Below are positions 19,901-26,895 of a stretch of 26,895 nt of DNA, piece after piece. The notes under the pieces were generated by a model that was given only the letters and a program-made list of their open reading frames with translations, ran no database searches and was not told where the DNA came from. Location of the stretch: the NCBI GenBank assembly GCA_946803715.1, contig CAMPET010000007.1, positions 1 to 26,895 of the forward strand, in the 5' to 3' direction. Position 1 is the first letter of the stretch, and each line of letters opens with the position of its first letter. Position numbers and translations under genes: made by a program. This stretch comes from Beroe ovata (taxonomy: Eukaryota; Ctenophora; Nuda; Beroida; Beroidae).

Positions 19901-20831
19901 TTCAGGAATTTCTTTATGAGTAACTACTTATCTGTCTATAAAGGACATTGATACAAAAAATGCTTCATCTACTGTTATTTCTTGTGGGAGAAAGGAATGA
20001 CGAGTATAGCTTTTGTCAAAGTTAACTACTCACATCTGTACTAATAAACGTTGGCCTGATGTACAGTGATGCTGCTCGGGAATCAGGCACCCATTCACTG
20101 TCAATTCTAAGAAATTGCTTGAGGAGCTCCAAGAACTCTCTTCCATCAAAACTCTGAGGATATAAAAGTATATGAAAAAAGTCTTTTATATGGTTTCAGG
20201 TGCATTTTTCACAGATTAGAGATCTTGCTTTGAAATAGAGAAAAACTGACGGGTAGAGTGAGTTTTGCTGCTGTTCTTTGCATTCGGGCTATGTTAAGCT
20301 CAGGTCTGAATAATCTAACATCATCATCCTTAGTTTTGTAGGCTTTCATTCCTTCAAAACACTGAATTGCATAGTGCAATGATGTGACTGCTGGTGATAG
20401 TTTGAAATCCTGGGGCAGATAACATTACAGCTCAGAGAATTATTACTTTTGCATTTATGAATGTTGTTCAATTTGGCTTTGTTGATCAGCTTCTCCAGCT
20501 GTTACCTACCTGGAATGGGATAATTTTTGGTTTTTCCCATTCATCTTCATCAAAATCACAAACTAGCATGTGATCAGAAAAATTTTTACCTGAGAAGGAG
20601 AATAACTCATTTGATTATCTATATATATAGCTTATGTCAAGACATCAGTTTCTATTGGGTAAAACCCATTGATCCAGTTAATTCCATTATTACTACTCAC
20701 CAAATACAAGTTCTTCAATATTAGGCTTTTTCTTAAATTTCTGTGTTTTCTTGATAATAACATCACAACTTCTCAGAGATGATAGGAATAACTTTGAGCT
20801 TTGGACTACATTTATAAGACGTTGGGGAGCT
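11885..20831 (-). CDS. BCAT: Branched-chain amino-acid aminotransferase (BCAT1/BCAT2 type), ten exons resolved
   Basis: The product is a PLP enzyme that transfers the amino group of Leu, Ile and Val to 2-oxoglutarate. Exons in transcript order: 20831-20701, 20589-20510, 20409-20251, 20153-20034, 15118-15037, 14813-14723, 14410-14268, 12641-12553, 12444-12304 and 11959-11885. All join in phase with GT-AG introns and total about 370 codons, against roughly 385-390 in animals. Landmarks are ELVFG+[59 protein letters not shown] (with the presumed PLP lysine), [26 protein letters not shown], and [10 protein letters not shown] with the CxxC redox motif. The 5' exon with the start codon and the last exon (about ten residues) are not located. 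The residues before SLRSCDV look basic and hydroxylated, compatible with a mitochondrial presequence. The 4.9 kb intron 15119-20033 contains an antisense receptor gene. Confidence 0.95.
12111..12144. repeat. Family C hairpin (GGGTCACGC ... GCGTGACCC)
   Basis: GC-rich inverted repeat in the aminotransferase intron 11960-12303. The GCTGCGTGACCCAA part recurs at about 14601 and 21927, and in inverse orientation at 21575. MITE B copy 2 is inserted at its right edge. Confidence 0.6.
12148..12268. mobile_element. MITE family B, copy 2 (perfect 8-bp TSD)
   Basis: This 121-bp near-palindrome starts TTGTCAGATTTTATCTGACC and ends GGTAACATCTGACAA. Its centre is CTTCATCGAAGGCCGAAACA followed by the inverse GGCCTTCGATGAAG. 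The exact 8-bp duplication GACCCAAC flanks it (12140-12147 and 12269-12276). It lies in the intron between the last two resolved aminotransferase exons. It has no coding capacity and depends on an unseen transposase. Confidence 0.88.
12712..12802. mobile_element. MITE family A, copy 3, diverged (9-bp TSD)
   Basis: This 91-bp element starts TTGTAGGATTATTCACTACC and ends CCCGACGGTAGGG then AAAACCCCTACAA. The flanks AAGTCGAGA and ATGTCGAGA form a 9-bp duplication with one mismatch. Its internal sequence is the most divergent of the five copies, so it is probably older. It lies in the aminotransferase intron 12642-14267. Confidence 0.8.
12868..12983. repeat. (TG)n microsatellites around a single N
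   Basis: TG runs at 12868-12916 and 12961-12983 flank a 44-bp spacer that contains the N at 12925. The spacer or repeat length is probably an unresolved assembly join within the aminotransferase intron. Confidence 0.85.
13887..13918. repeat. (CA)n microsatellite
   Basis: Uninterrupted CA run in the aminotransferase intron 12642-14267. The rest of that intron holds GATCGATCGATC-type short palindromes near 13540-13560 but no gene. Confidence 0.9.
14595..14656. repeat. Family C fragment
   Basis: TTCCCGCGCTGTGTGACCCA followed by AATACTACGC and a GC-rich tail. It closely matches 21919-21970 and, inverted, 21556-21590. It lies in an aminotransferase intron. Ends and target duplication could not be defined. 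Confidence 0.55.
16123..16268 (+). promoter_or_regulatory. Probable 5' leader of the LDLa-GPCR gene
   Basis: A strong acceptor (acttttctcattttcag, ending 16122) suggests that the 5' untranslated exon begins at 16123 after an upstream intron. Three upstream ATGs (16160, 16174, 16180) open short frames that end before or near the main start and may dampen translation. A second acceptor-like acccagcag near 16232 could remove them. A TTTTATAAAA at about 16254 is too close to the ATG to act as a TATA box for this start. Confidence 0.4.
16269..19682 (+). CDS. LDLa-repeat rhodopsin-like GPCR (relaxin-receptor/GRL101-like)
   Basis: The open frame encodes 1137 residues. A signal peptide (about 1-21) leads into a Cys-rich ectodomain with LDLa modules. 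The clearest are near 395-420 ([13 protein letters not shown]), 480-514, 653-682 ([16 protein letters not shown]) and 687-713 ([14 protein letters not shown]); others are degenerate. Seven helices follow from about 728 to 1085. Helix 2 has [10 protein letters not shown], helix 3 ends SIQRSYNV where the DRY motif normally stands, helix 6 has FMCWVPF and helix 7 has NSVINPLIY. Helix 4 is followed by an unusually long second extracellular loop (about 880-970), and GNDGVC supplies the probable disulfide cysteine. LDLa plus type-A GPCR is the architecture of relaxin receptors and GRL101-like receptors. No leucine-rich repeats were seen. The gene lies antisense inside an aminotransferase intron. A gtaagt donor at 16336 suggests residues 23-79 may be intronic. 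Confidence 0.93.
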   Translation: MFLSWSLTLIIAHAFPISASNIGKSYPENISKLQVFFELGLLVMLQFVAHFNTYKYNIKCIIAISHLSPFVIMNQGISSEICPLVENNRFLKRVCYREDNFVIYQCVTSPDFYLHLTNVITGVSLNSFVNFTCQNDPNSYQFCGTRKFNRLATGQMDEFLCGQTFCKLFSEAKLYAAISVSESQSDSFNCSKTERQEIDDILYVDNAKTVRCDGVCDAMSCVDESYCNGFLYGFYCRYEHVSPNEELRPYIQPIDICDDSTDCMELVDGRMSDDEDRCVLNGYKGPICVRSMTGRIAPILNSTRCAAIKYSREHTLFSLYSSRLLTPCGGYFCLPYCRDYRDQTNCTSTDKIGVFCNIRGYNSSVSKVMVCNTHLQVRLCDDGMDSECFETSISCTVHKHLICNGIRDCEDNSDETSEVCRPVTTETCSRRYYQKDGLPIPYRWIADGVQDCMDGIDEDSYHWDKCGKGKLTRFVTDHRSCVDVYICRNGKAHFMDLQNLCDGVETCGNENALCRSTKRKTDLFVKLLRSSKGSNYRTALHCIDGMSNHAKLLEQVCTENVMDIIPETFVGLQKRYMAVPAFNHDCKFMYGELYLYFSCLALCGEAKCPLARKPHPHDACPGMYPQRIFTLVNNSALTFVVRSDGHYRNDIFVCDNNRCIDYTKVCDLVDDCDDASDEKSCENHFLCSNNIQFIPLYQKCDGEINCPDFSDECNDQCSKRILSDKAYTVCAWMTGSLAVIFNAELILRCIMKLQKCQKSIQFSDKVMILLISLGDFCVGAYLIAIAVWDTFIFGENYCFLQFSWLTSHSCAFLGSLSTFGSQLSVFSMTALSIQRSYNVKRNKITADDITWSRKAFIFARALFLLLASLSISIMPIFIEFEDYFVNGVSYHKSISLFIGMINKKLNTDALSAYYGRMKNKVLSWKLIDEMIYKMFSHDYNLKTGFKRNVHFYGNDGVCLFKYLVNREDPQKLYVSILLSLNMCCFLFITLSYVLIGSAAAKSSESLITDNAGVAGKQIRSRNAKMQRKIIGLITTDFMCWVPFTTICFLHLADVIDASSLYTTFSIIFLPINSVINPLIYEDDLFLIRALKSKLSAVSWSLFSSPTKIGDLALNNIHTSNREKIDYNNNEITTSVIA
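16336..16506 (+). other. Candidate 171-nt in-frame intron in the GPCR gene
   Basis: AACATAG|gtaagtc at 16336 is a near-ideal donor right after the signal-peptide exon. An acceptor ttcgtcag ending at 16506 restores the phase, giving [14 protein letters not shown] and a 1080-residue receptor. The 171-nt segment is a multiple of three and stop-free, so retention would also read through and insert a hydrophobic [16 protein letters not shown] stretch after the signal peptide. An earlier acceptor (16493) would break the frame. Confidence 0.6.
19683..20033. other. GPCR 3' region within aminotransferase intron
   Basis: No further exon is seen. The first plus-strand AATAAA after the GPCR stop is at about 20043-20048, inside the antisense aminotransferase exon 20034-20153. 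The receptor's 3' untranslated region may therefore overlap that exon. Confidence 0.4.
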
Positions 20832-21366
20832 CTGCAAAGCATTGGATATATATCTGATAGTTCCAATCACCACCACACTCCAATTGAGGCTTTAAATGAC
20901 CTAAAGTACAATATTCCATTAACAAATATTCTCTTAAGTGTTCAATAAAGTAAATTATATTCATCATTTGAACATTAACACTTTTCATTGTGTCACACAG
21001 TTTCATTACATGAAGTGGTGATTAACTAAGGTGACAAGAAACCTAAAAACGGGAGAGTTTCTTCAGTAAATGCACTACAAACTATTTTTGAGATTATTTG
21101 ATGATGTCATGATGGTCACAAGTGAATGAAACTCAAGAGGTATGACAAATTGATCATAATTTGAACCTTACATGCCCCACTGATAAAAATAAATAAATAA
21201 ATAAAATGATTATGGTATTTAACCATCTCAAGTCTCTAAAACACTGAAAGAACATTCACAGCCATTTAAAAAACCCTCATATGTCCAATGAATCCAAAAA
21301 GAAAATGATCACACAAAGTGGAAGACAAACTGCAAACATGCCCCTTTTCCTTTGCAACATAGGGGT
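20832..21366. other. No exon resolved; should hold or lead to the aminotransferase 5' exon
   Basis: The first resolved aminotransferase exon begins at 20831 after a ccaatgctttgcag acceptor, with a codon split 2+1. The exon carrying the start codon must therefore lie upstream on the minus strand, here or beyond the MITE cluster. I could not identify it. The region contains an AAATAAATAAATAAA run near 21190. Confidence 0.4.
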
Positions 21367-21520
21367 GTGAATTTTCAGATGATCATGCTTGGTATAGGGT
21401 TTTTACTCCCTAGTTTTTAGTAGGGTTCTTTTCTACCGTCAGGGCCGCTCAAGTAACTCCTTTTCCATGTCAGATTGTCAGGGATAAAATTCCGCCAGCA
21501 ATTATGGTACTATGAAAAAT
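21367..21520. mobile_element. Decayed family A-like MITE
   Basis: Segments resembling both halves of family A are present: TTTCTACCGTCAGGGCCG near 21432, and CAGGGATAAAATTCCGCCAG near 21479 followed by CAA. The terminal repeats are eroded and no target duplication is clear. Confidence 0.45.
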
Positions 21521-21555
21521 TGGAAGGGGTAATTTTTCGGCCAGCGCCAGCTGCA

Positions 21556-21590
21556 GCGCGCGGCGCGGAGTATTTGGGTCACGCAGCGCG
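21556..21590. repeat. Family C fragment, inverted
   Basis: GCGCGGCGCGGAGTATTTGG then GTCACGCAGCGCGG is the reverse complement of the family C sequence at 21919-21970. Confidence 0.55.
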
Positions 21591-21780
21591 GCAATGGGCA
21601 ACAGTTTTCATTTTAATTTTGAATCTATATCATTTCCGAAAAATTAAATTCTGCTGTTGGGCAATGGGCCGTTTTTGTGTTAAAATAGAAGCTAATCCAG
21701 CTGTAATCCTGTGCATAATATAATATAGTAATATACGCTGAATTGAATTGCGCGCGCCTGCGATTTGCAATTTCCAATAC

Positions 21781-21828
21781 ACTGTTTCGGCCTTGGATGA
21801 AGGCGTGCGCGCCGCGCAAGAAACAGTG
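21781..21828. repeat. Family B core-like inverted repeat
   Basis: ACTGTTTC and GAAACAGT form the ends around GGCCTTGGATGAAGGCG and a GCGCGCCGCGC stretch, matching the centre of family B without its TTGTCAG termini. It is either a deletion derivative or a short related MITE. Confidence 0.55.
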
Positions 21829-21843
21829 GACAGATATAATAAC

Positions 21844-22063
21844 TTGTAGGATTTCACCCTACCCTTGCTGGCGGGATTTTATCCCTGGCAAGGTCGGGGC
21901 GGATTGAAAATCGCGCGTGTTCCCGCGCTGCGTGACCCAAATACTCCGCGCGCGCTGCGCGTCTCCGTGGTTTCTTTCTACGACTTTTCAGTTCACTGAG
22001 TAGAACAGGGGCGCGCAACGTGTGCACAATCGCGCGCACCGACGGTAGGGTAAAATCCTACAA
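21844..22063. mobile_element. MITE family A, copy 4, long form (perfect 9-bp TSD)
   Basis: This 220-bp element has the same termini as copy 1 and the exact 9-bp duplication TATAATAAC (21835-21843 and 22064-22072). Relative to copy 2 it contains about 120 extra bases in the middle, including a family C fragment (21919-21970). It either carries a nested insertion or represents a longer parental form. Confidence 0.88.
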
Positions 22064-22160
22064 TATAATAACATGAACATCCGGCAAATGGCCAAATGAA
22101 AGGTGTACTGTGCAGCTGCATGTGCACAGTGCACCTTTTATTGGTGATTGGGCCAATATA

Positions 22161-22273
22161 TTGAAGGATTTTACCCCACCGTCGGTGCGGCCTCGGTGCG
22201 CGCAATTTTCATTCCGCTTTTGCCCATTGCCAGGATAAAATCCCGCCAGCAAGGGTAGGGTGAAATCCTACAA
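22161..22273. mobile_element. MITE family A, copy 5, opposite orientation (9-bp TSD)
   Basis: This 113-bp element begins TTGAAGGATTTTACCCCACC and ends AAGGGTAGGGTGAAATCCTA then CAA. Relative to the other copies the GTCGGTGCG half is on the left, so it is inverted. The flanks GCCAATATA and GCCAATAAT fit a 9-bp duplication with two mismatches. It sits 88 bp from copy 4. Confidence 0.78.
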
Positions 22274-22391
22274 GCCAATAATTAATTTTTGCACAAATTT
22301 GAGAATCTTTCATTGTAATATGTTTTTTTGAATGAAATATTATAGCATACAGAATAATTATGCTCAATGAACCAGGAAAATAACCTTAGAT

Positions 22392-24919
22392 TTAGAAACA
22401 TTCACTGCAATCTGCAGCATCAACATCTCTCCAAATCTGGTTGATAACAAAACGTCCATTGATATCACTTGAGTCCATCACATCCTGTTCTATCTTTATC
22501 TTTAAGCTTTCCACCATAGAGAAGCAGTATCCTGTAGCAGATATTTCTCTGATTGAGTATTTCTCAGAGCCATGAAGATAGACTTTCAGTGAAGTGGCTA
22601 TTCCCATCAACTCTGCCCCAGAATCTGTGTCCACTTCTTTCATCTTGTTTCCAACAATGAATTTGAAAGTTTGGGTTCCTTGTATGTTATCTGTCCACTT
22701 TATGTCCACATTCTCTATCACACATAAGCCATCAAAGTTTATTTCTATCCAAGGATCATTCACTTGGCTTACCCACACACTTTCCAAATTCCCATCCACA
22801 AGATTTCCAGCTTGGTCATCACCTTCTAGATTTGTTGCAACTGGCATAGACAGGGATACAATTCTACGGTGGTAGTAAGGCTTACCATAGATTGCAATGG
22901 TCTTTATTTTGATGATTGTTTTTGCATCATTCATAACATTCATCTCTAGGCGTACTTTTGATGTTACGGCATCCCATCCTGTAAGAACAGATACAGTATT
23001 TGTTGATTCTTCAGTTTCATCTGTTTTGCCTTTTACCACCGAAAAACTGCCACCTGTTTCCGCCAGCATATGGAAATCAACTGTATTCTTCACACTTCTT
23101 GCCCATTCTATGTTGGCACCATGGATGGTGAAGTCACCCATGAGGTCAATTTCAACCCAGGCATTTTCTTTTTGGTCTGTTACCCAAAATGTGTTAGGTT
23201 CTGTAAGGAAAAATGCTCTGTCTTCATTGGGCCCACAACTTTTGGCTGGTTTGAGAAGAGCTATGTCATAACGTTCCATTTTTACAAAGTCTTCAACAGA
23301 TGGTAACATGCGCTCTTCCACTCGAATCCTGTCTATTAATTGTGGGGATGTTACTTCATCTAGTGCATGATACAGAGCATAGTTCTGTGGGCAGATTTCC
23401 AGTGCATTTTCAATTAGTGAGCACTTGAACTTTGGATCTGCAACAGATGATAGAATCCTGATTCTCTCAGAAATCCTGTATGGCTCGGGGTCTCTTTGCA
23501 CCTCATGCATGAGCACAAGGAAAGATGCCTCCCTCCTCCAGCTGTAATGTGGGATATTGCCCCCAATTCGGCTCGCTGCCCAGCCCCGAACCCTATTCGA
23601 GAGCTGGAATTCAGATCCATTGAGCCAAATGAAAGCACAATGACCTGGCTGGCCCATTGGAGAAGCAGGAATGCCAAATGCTTGGCACATTCCAGATCCG
23701 AATCTACAGACAGTACCGCAGACACCACCATTAATGTGCATTTCTTCCAAAGTTTGGCTGGTTGGTTGGTTTGCAATGTAATCCACCATAGAAAATACTG
23801 CTCCCCCAATCCTACTTGGGTCCTTGAATTCATCAGGTACATTTTCCCTAGCCCAAATTAACTCTTCATCCCTTGCAGAACCATGTACCACATGTCTCAG
23901 CTCAAAAATGTTGAGATTGAAAAATGGTTCCATGAGTAATCCTTCATCAGCCCATTGGGCAAAGTTGTGGTATCTTGCTATGCCATCAATTTCCTCTTTA
24001 TCAGCTTTTGCAATTATCGGAATTGAAAATGTTAGAGCTATTGCTACAGCTAATCTAAATTTGACTCCTTCCTGAGCATTTGGGTCTTCACGCATTATTC
24101 TTGCAAGAATTTTCATGGCTCTTGGCCAATTGTTTCCAGTGATGTCACCACTGGTTATCAAAGGTTCCAGTAGAGTCATATCATTGTAGATTGCTGCCAC
24201 TTCTTCATCATTGAGATCTATGGATGCGCCACTCTCCAACACACCATTAAGTACCTTATATTGGTATAGTGCCAGAGAATCTTCAGAGTTCACATAAGCT
24301 TCAAATTGGCTTAGGTCTTCAATACCACTGACTTGTGCCTCGATTTCTTTGCGCTTTTCATCCACCAAATCTCGTGTTTCTGAAAAAAAGTAATAAAGGT
24401 TAGCTTAAATCGTCCCAATTTTACATTATTCACAAGTATTTACAGTTTCATTATGTTGACTAAAGAAACACACTGAAGAGAGTCCATTTCTCTGGAGACA
24501 CACCTGGTATAATGCAGACAGAATGTGGGCACATGACTCTCCTGCCGCCACAGCACCTACTGGTGTGTGTCAGCACACCCCCATCACACCCCAACACTTC
24601 ACTGTCAACATCCTCGAAATTTACAGAGCAACACTTCGTTCCATAGCCGTATGGAAATGGTTTGTTTTCCGGACAAAACCCTTATTGAAGCAAAAAATAA
24701 GTACCTAAAACAAATTTCATGAACCATCATTTATCTCATCTAATAATCAACTCAGCGTACCAAGTGTTATTGGTTCTCCCTCTATTGTTGATCTTTTCTC
24801 AAAATGCTCATTGTCTAGAGCTTCCTCTTCCAAATCAGTATCATCAGTGGAGTATTCATCGTAATTCACGCTCTGGAGTAGGATTTGTTCATTCTTAGAT
24901 GGATAATACGAGGTTTGCA
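22392..24919 (-). CDS. Transglutaminase-like protein with two discoidin (F5/8 type C)-like domains
   Basis: The main exon (24379-22392) is preceded by an exon at 24919-24761, joined in phase 1 across a 381-nt intron (ACTTG|gtacgc, tttttttcag). Residue numbers count from the Leu at 24368. The N-terminal exon is acidic (DEYSTDDTDLEEE). A helical region (about 1-190) is followed by a transglutaminase-core-like motif: GGVCGTVCRFGSGMCQAFGI (Cys 217) and MGQPGHCAF (His 243), fitting a Cys-His papain-like site. After a linker (290-365) come two beta-rich domains of discoidin type, about 370-497 (WVEIDLMGDFTIHGANIEW) and 503-615 (NLVDGNLESVWVS, WIEINFDG). Such domains often bind glycans or membranes. 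The protein ends CSECF. The true 5' end is not fixed, because the 24919 exon starts at an acceptor (ggaggcag). Whether the core is a crosslinker or a protease-like hydrolase cannot be told. Confidence 0.8.
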
Positions 24920-24929
24920 CTGCCTCCAA

Positions 24930-25229
24930 TATGAGAAGTGGAAAAATTGATGAGAGAGGTCAATTAACGCGACAGCTATGGTTGACCTATTAGAACATAG
25001 ATGTACAACCAATGAAATGCAGTCACGAAATCATTTGTCACACCTCCCCAGATATTCTCCAAACCTCGTCATAATGCCGACAGGACATCATATTCATCAC
25101 GAGGGACAGGACGACCAGAGTGTAAACTCCCATATCTTGCCCCTATTTCAGCCTGTATTCATGGGGGGTTATATCTCAGTCAGTAAGTATTTATCCGGGC
25201 CCTGGATTGTTCAGAAAGCTTTCTGATAC
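24930..25229. other. No gene recognised
   Basis: Presumed intron or upstream flank of the transglutaminase-like gene. No convincing exon is seen. Confidence 0.45.
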
Positions 25230-25320
25230 AGGAATCACTGATTGTGGAGGTGTGTGTTAAGATCGGGAACATGACAAGATACACAATTGTGTAATCAACT
25301 ATCAAAGCCGAAGTTAGCAT
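25230..25320 (-). CDS. Possible signal-anchor first exon of the transglutaminase-like gene
   Basis: An ATG at 25320 opens MLTSALIVDYTIVYLVMFPI, a hydrophobic N terminus. Two donors (25229 gtatca or 25238 gtgatt) would each leave phase 1, as needed by the exon starting at 24919. It would make the protein secreted or membrane-anchored. Both donors are weak, and an upstream in-frame extension exists, so this is only a suggestion. Confidence 0.25.
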
Positions 25321-26180
25321 GATCAATTGAACGGAACAAACCCCTTGTTCGAATGAAGGTTGACAAGCGTTGCTTATATTTGTCATGGTCATCAGTCATG
25401 TCCCTGACGAAGCTGACGTTGCCCACGATGCTTCACTTATATGGAGGGAGTTCCCAGTGCCCCACACAATAGGAATTCCAGCGGCCTTTAGGGATCTTGA
25501 TCCATTGTTATGCAATATGCACTGCCCTAGGCTTATCAAGAGTGCCATTTGTTACCTGACAATGAGCACACTTCAACTCTATTACAACAATTATGTGGTA
25601 TTGGTTAAAAAAAGGGGGAATATTTAACTGTGACAAAAGGTAAGCGTTTATTGCTGAACAGGGCCCTTTGATCTTTGAACTTTGAAGCCCGCTAAATACC
25701 TATAGAGCTGCTGTTTTGTGAATATTGAAATATTTGACAACCATTATGAACTGGTTGGGCAATAGACAGGGTCCTTGATGACAACTAGTCAGTAGTCACG
25801 TATAATATAGAATAGGGCGATTGACTCTACTCTACATCTTAGCTCGGATGGAAATTCAAATTCAATTCATCTTTTGTCTGATAGGTCAAGGGGGCTCATA
25901 ATGGATCTGGGATCATCGTGGCAAAACGAGAATATTCGTCATGATGGTTGTAAGCTGTAATTTGAACATCCTAGTCCATTCTCGCCATCCTAGTCCATGA
26001 ACCACTTGGAATCGATAAACAGTCGGAGTTTTTGATTTTAATTTGTCGCATTTTCCACACATTTTTGAGATTTATCTTTTTTCGCGTATCGCGCGAAATC
26101 AAAAGTTCATATAAGTGCAACATTTCATCACCTTCTTAGTGCGCGCCGCGGCACGCGCATACCCTGAGCAAAATTGCCAC
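25321..26180. other. Intergenic, no gene recognised
   Basis: This stretch lies between the divergently placed transglutaminase-like and oxidoreductase genes. A GC-rich segment with TCGCGTATCGCGCGA-like palindromes occurs near 26090 and GCGCGCCGCGG near 26142, resembling debris of the GC-rich MITEs seen elsewhere. Nothing else stands out. Confidence 0.5.
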
Positions 26181-26253
26181 TGGGAATTTTTGATGTATGA
26201 TGTAGGATTCCTGGCAATGCCAGGAATCCTACATCATACATCAAAAATTCCCA
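26181..26253. repeat. Perfect 73-bp palindrome
   Basis: Two exact 36-nt inverted arms (26181-26216 and 26218-26253) surround a single A. The arm contains TGTAGGATTCCTGGCA, which recalls the TTGTAGGATT terminus and the CCTGGCA segment of MITE family A. The flanks just outside the palindrome do not form a direct duplication. It has no coding capacity. RNA from either strand would fold into a nearly loopless hairpin. Confidence 0.95.
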
Positions 26254-26704
26254 TTTTTCGACGCGAGAATGTGAAATAAGCAATGTACTTCCTTATATTC
26301 CGGAAACCATCGACACGGTTTGACTGCAGTAATCGAATGGGCACATGTCTCCCCCATGTCATAATGTCATCTTACGCTGCAGTTAGACTGCCTCATTATC
26401 ATGTCATCAATCATTCATATTTGTATTGTATCCGGTATCGTGTATTGTAGTGTATTACTATTAGTATAGCCGTATATTGCATGTACTCGGCCCTATTAAT
26501 TGTGTTATTTTGTCATTCGTGGATATGCAGATTCTCAGACACTTTTGTGGTCTGCCTTACTTTTGGTGCCTTCACAAGAATATATTATGAATATATTCCA
26601 TTGTTTCTAAGTCTACATTTCTTGTGAACCCCTTTAATAAAGATATTCAATGCAGCAATCCCATCGTACAAACTGTTTAATTCTGAATATTCTCCAAGCA
26701 GTTT
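26254..26704. other. Upstream region of the oxidoreductase exon
   Basis: AT-rich sequence with no coding signal. A TTAATAAAG motif at about 26634 lies 70 bp upstream of the ATG. It could be a promoter element, or a poly(A) signal of an unseen upstream plus-strand gene. Confidence 0.35.
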
Positions 26705-26862
26705 ATGGCGACAGTGAGATTCAAATCAGAATCTCCGTACGTTGGAAGAGACGATCGGAAACACGATCCCTCAGATGTGAAGTATCAGAAATTCATAGAT
26801 GCTACCCAGGTGGGCGGATCAAAGAGAAGGGTTTCTCTTGCTCTCATCGGTGTGGGCAGAGC

Positions 26863-26864
<2 letters not shown>
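26705..26864 (+). CDS. Gfo/Idh/MocA-family oxidoreductase, first exon (possibly biliverdin-reductase-like)
   Basis: The ATG at 26705 opens a 53-codon exon ending in phase 1 at GCAG|gtgtgt. The last residues read RRVSLALIGVGRAG, a beta strand followed by the GxGxxG dinucleotide-binding turn that begins the Rossmann fold. The wording GVGRAG at this position is shared with animal biliverdin reductase A and related Gfo/Idh/MocA enzymes, which reduce or oxidise small molecules with NAD(P)H. The preceding polar 40 residues (MATVRFKSESPYVGRDDRKH and on) are a non-conserved extension. The rest of the gene lies beyond the window, so the substrate cannot be assigned. The donor site is the first GT of a long (TG)n run. 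Confidence 0.65.

Positions 26865-26895
<31 letters not shown>
26865..26895. repeat. (TG)n microsatellite at a splice donor, running off the window
   Basis: A pure GT run starts at the exon-intron boundary and continues to the window end. Confidence 0.95.

Noticed and set aside
3494-22273. The repeated palindromic sequences as a CRISPR-like array
   Set aside because: Copies are widely and irregularly spaced, have inverted termini and individual 9-bp target duplications, and the host is an animal; they are MITEs.
23414-24075. Overlapping open frames on both strands inside the transglutaminase-like exon
   Set aside because: They lie in other frames of a continuous 1.99 kb coding exon with clear domain structure.

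Overview
This is a metazoan nuclear window. Genes are split by GT-AG introns, many only 80-400 nt long. It carries a LINE fragment, several MITE families and long (CA/TG)n runs. The compact genes, roughly 1 percent divergent duplicated blocks and single-N joins fit a polymorphic invertebrate assembled from two haplotypes. I could not identify the species or phylum from the sequence.

Left part (1-8250): a small multi-pass membrane gene resembling TMEM272 appears twice. The first copy (33-521) is cut off by a single-N join at 797. The second (4227-5646) keeps one more exon with family-like residues. Between them, on the minus strand, lies the 5' half of a CR1/Jockey-like LINE (ORF1 with a PHD-type finger, ORF2 endonuclease, no reverse transcriptase), followed by two different MITEs. 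Beyond the second copy is a CCAAT/E-box/CRE-rich block (6046-6461). A second duplicated block (7315-7831 and 7833-8249) flanks another single N and contains a tandem array of about 25 bp units.

Middle part (8250-21400): after about 3.6 kb without a convincing gene comes a minus-strand branched-chain amino-acid aminotransferase. Ten exons are resolved from 20831 down to 11885. They give about 370 codons and include the PLP lysine region and the CxxC motif. Its 4.9 kb fifth-position intron (between the exons ending at 20034 and starting at 15118) holds a complete plus-strand gene for an LDLa-repeat, rhodopsin-like GPCR (16269-19682). The arrangement is an antisense gene nested in a metabolic host gene.

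Right part (21400-26895): a cluster of MITEs (21367-22273) separates the aminotransferase from a minus-strand gene (22392-24919) encoding a transglutaminase-like core followed by two discoidin-like domains. At the right edge, a plus-strand first exon (26705-26864) encodes the N terminus of a Gfo/Idh/MocA-type oxidoreductase, possibly biliverdin-reductase-like. Its splice donor merges into a (TG)n microsatellite that runs off the window.

The most notable signals are: a MITE family with five copies, each flanked by 9-bp target duplications; a second palindromic family with 8-bp duplications; the antisense nested receptor; a perfect 73-bp palindrome; the CCAAT/CRE block; and single Ns that mark probable haplotype duplications. 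The genes do not form an obvious pathway. Their proximity looks like ordinary genomic neighbourhood.
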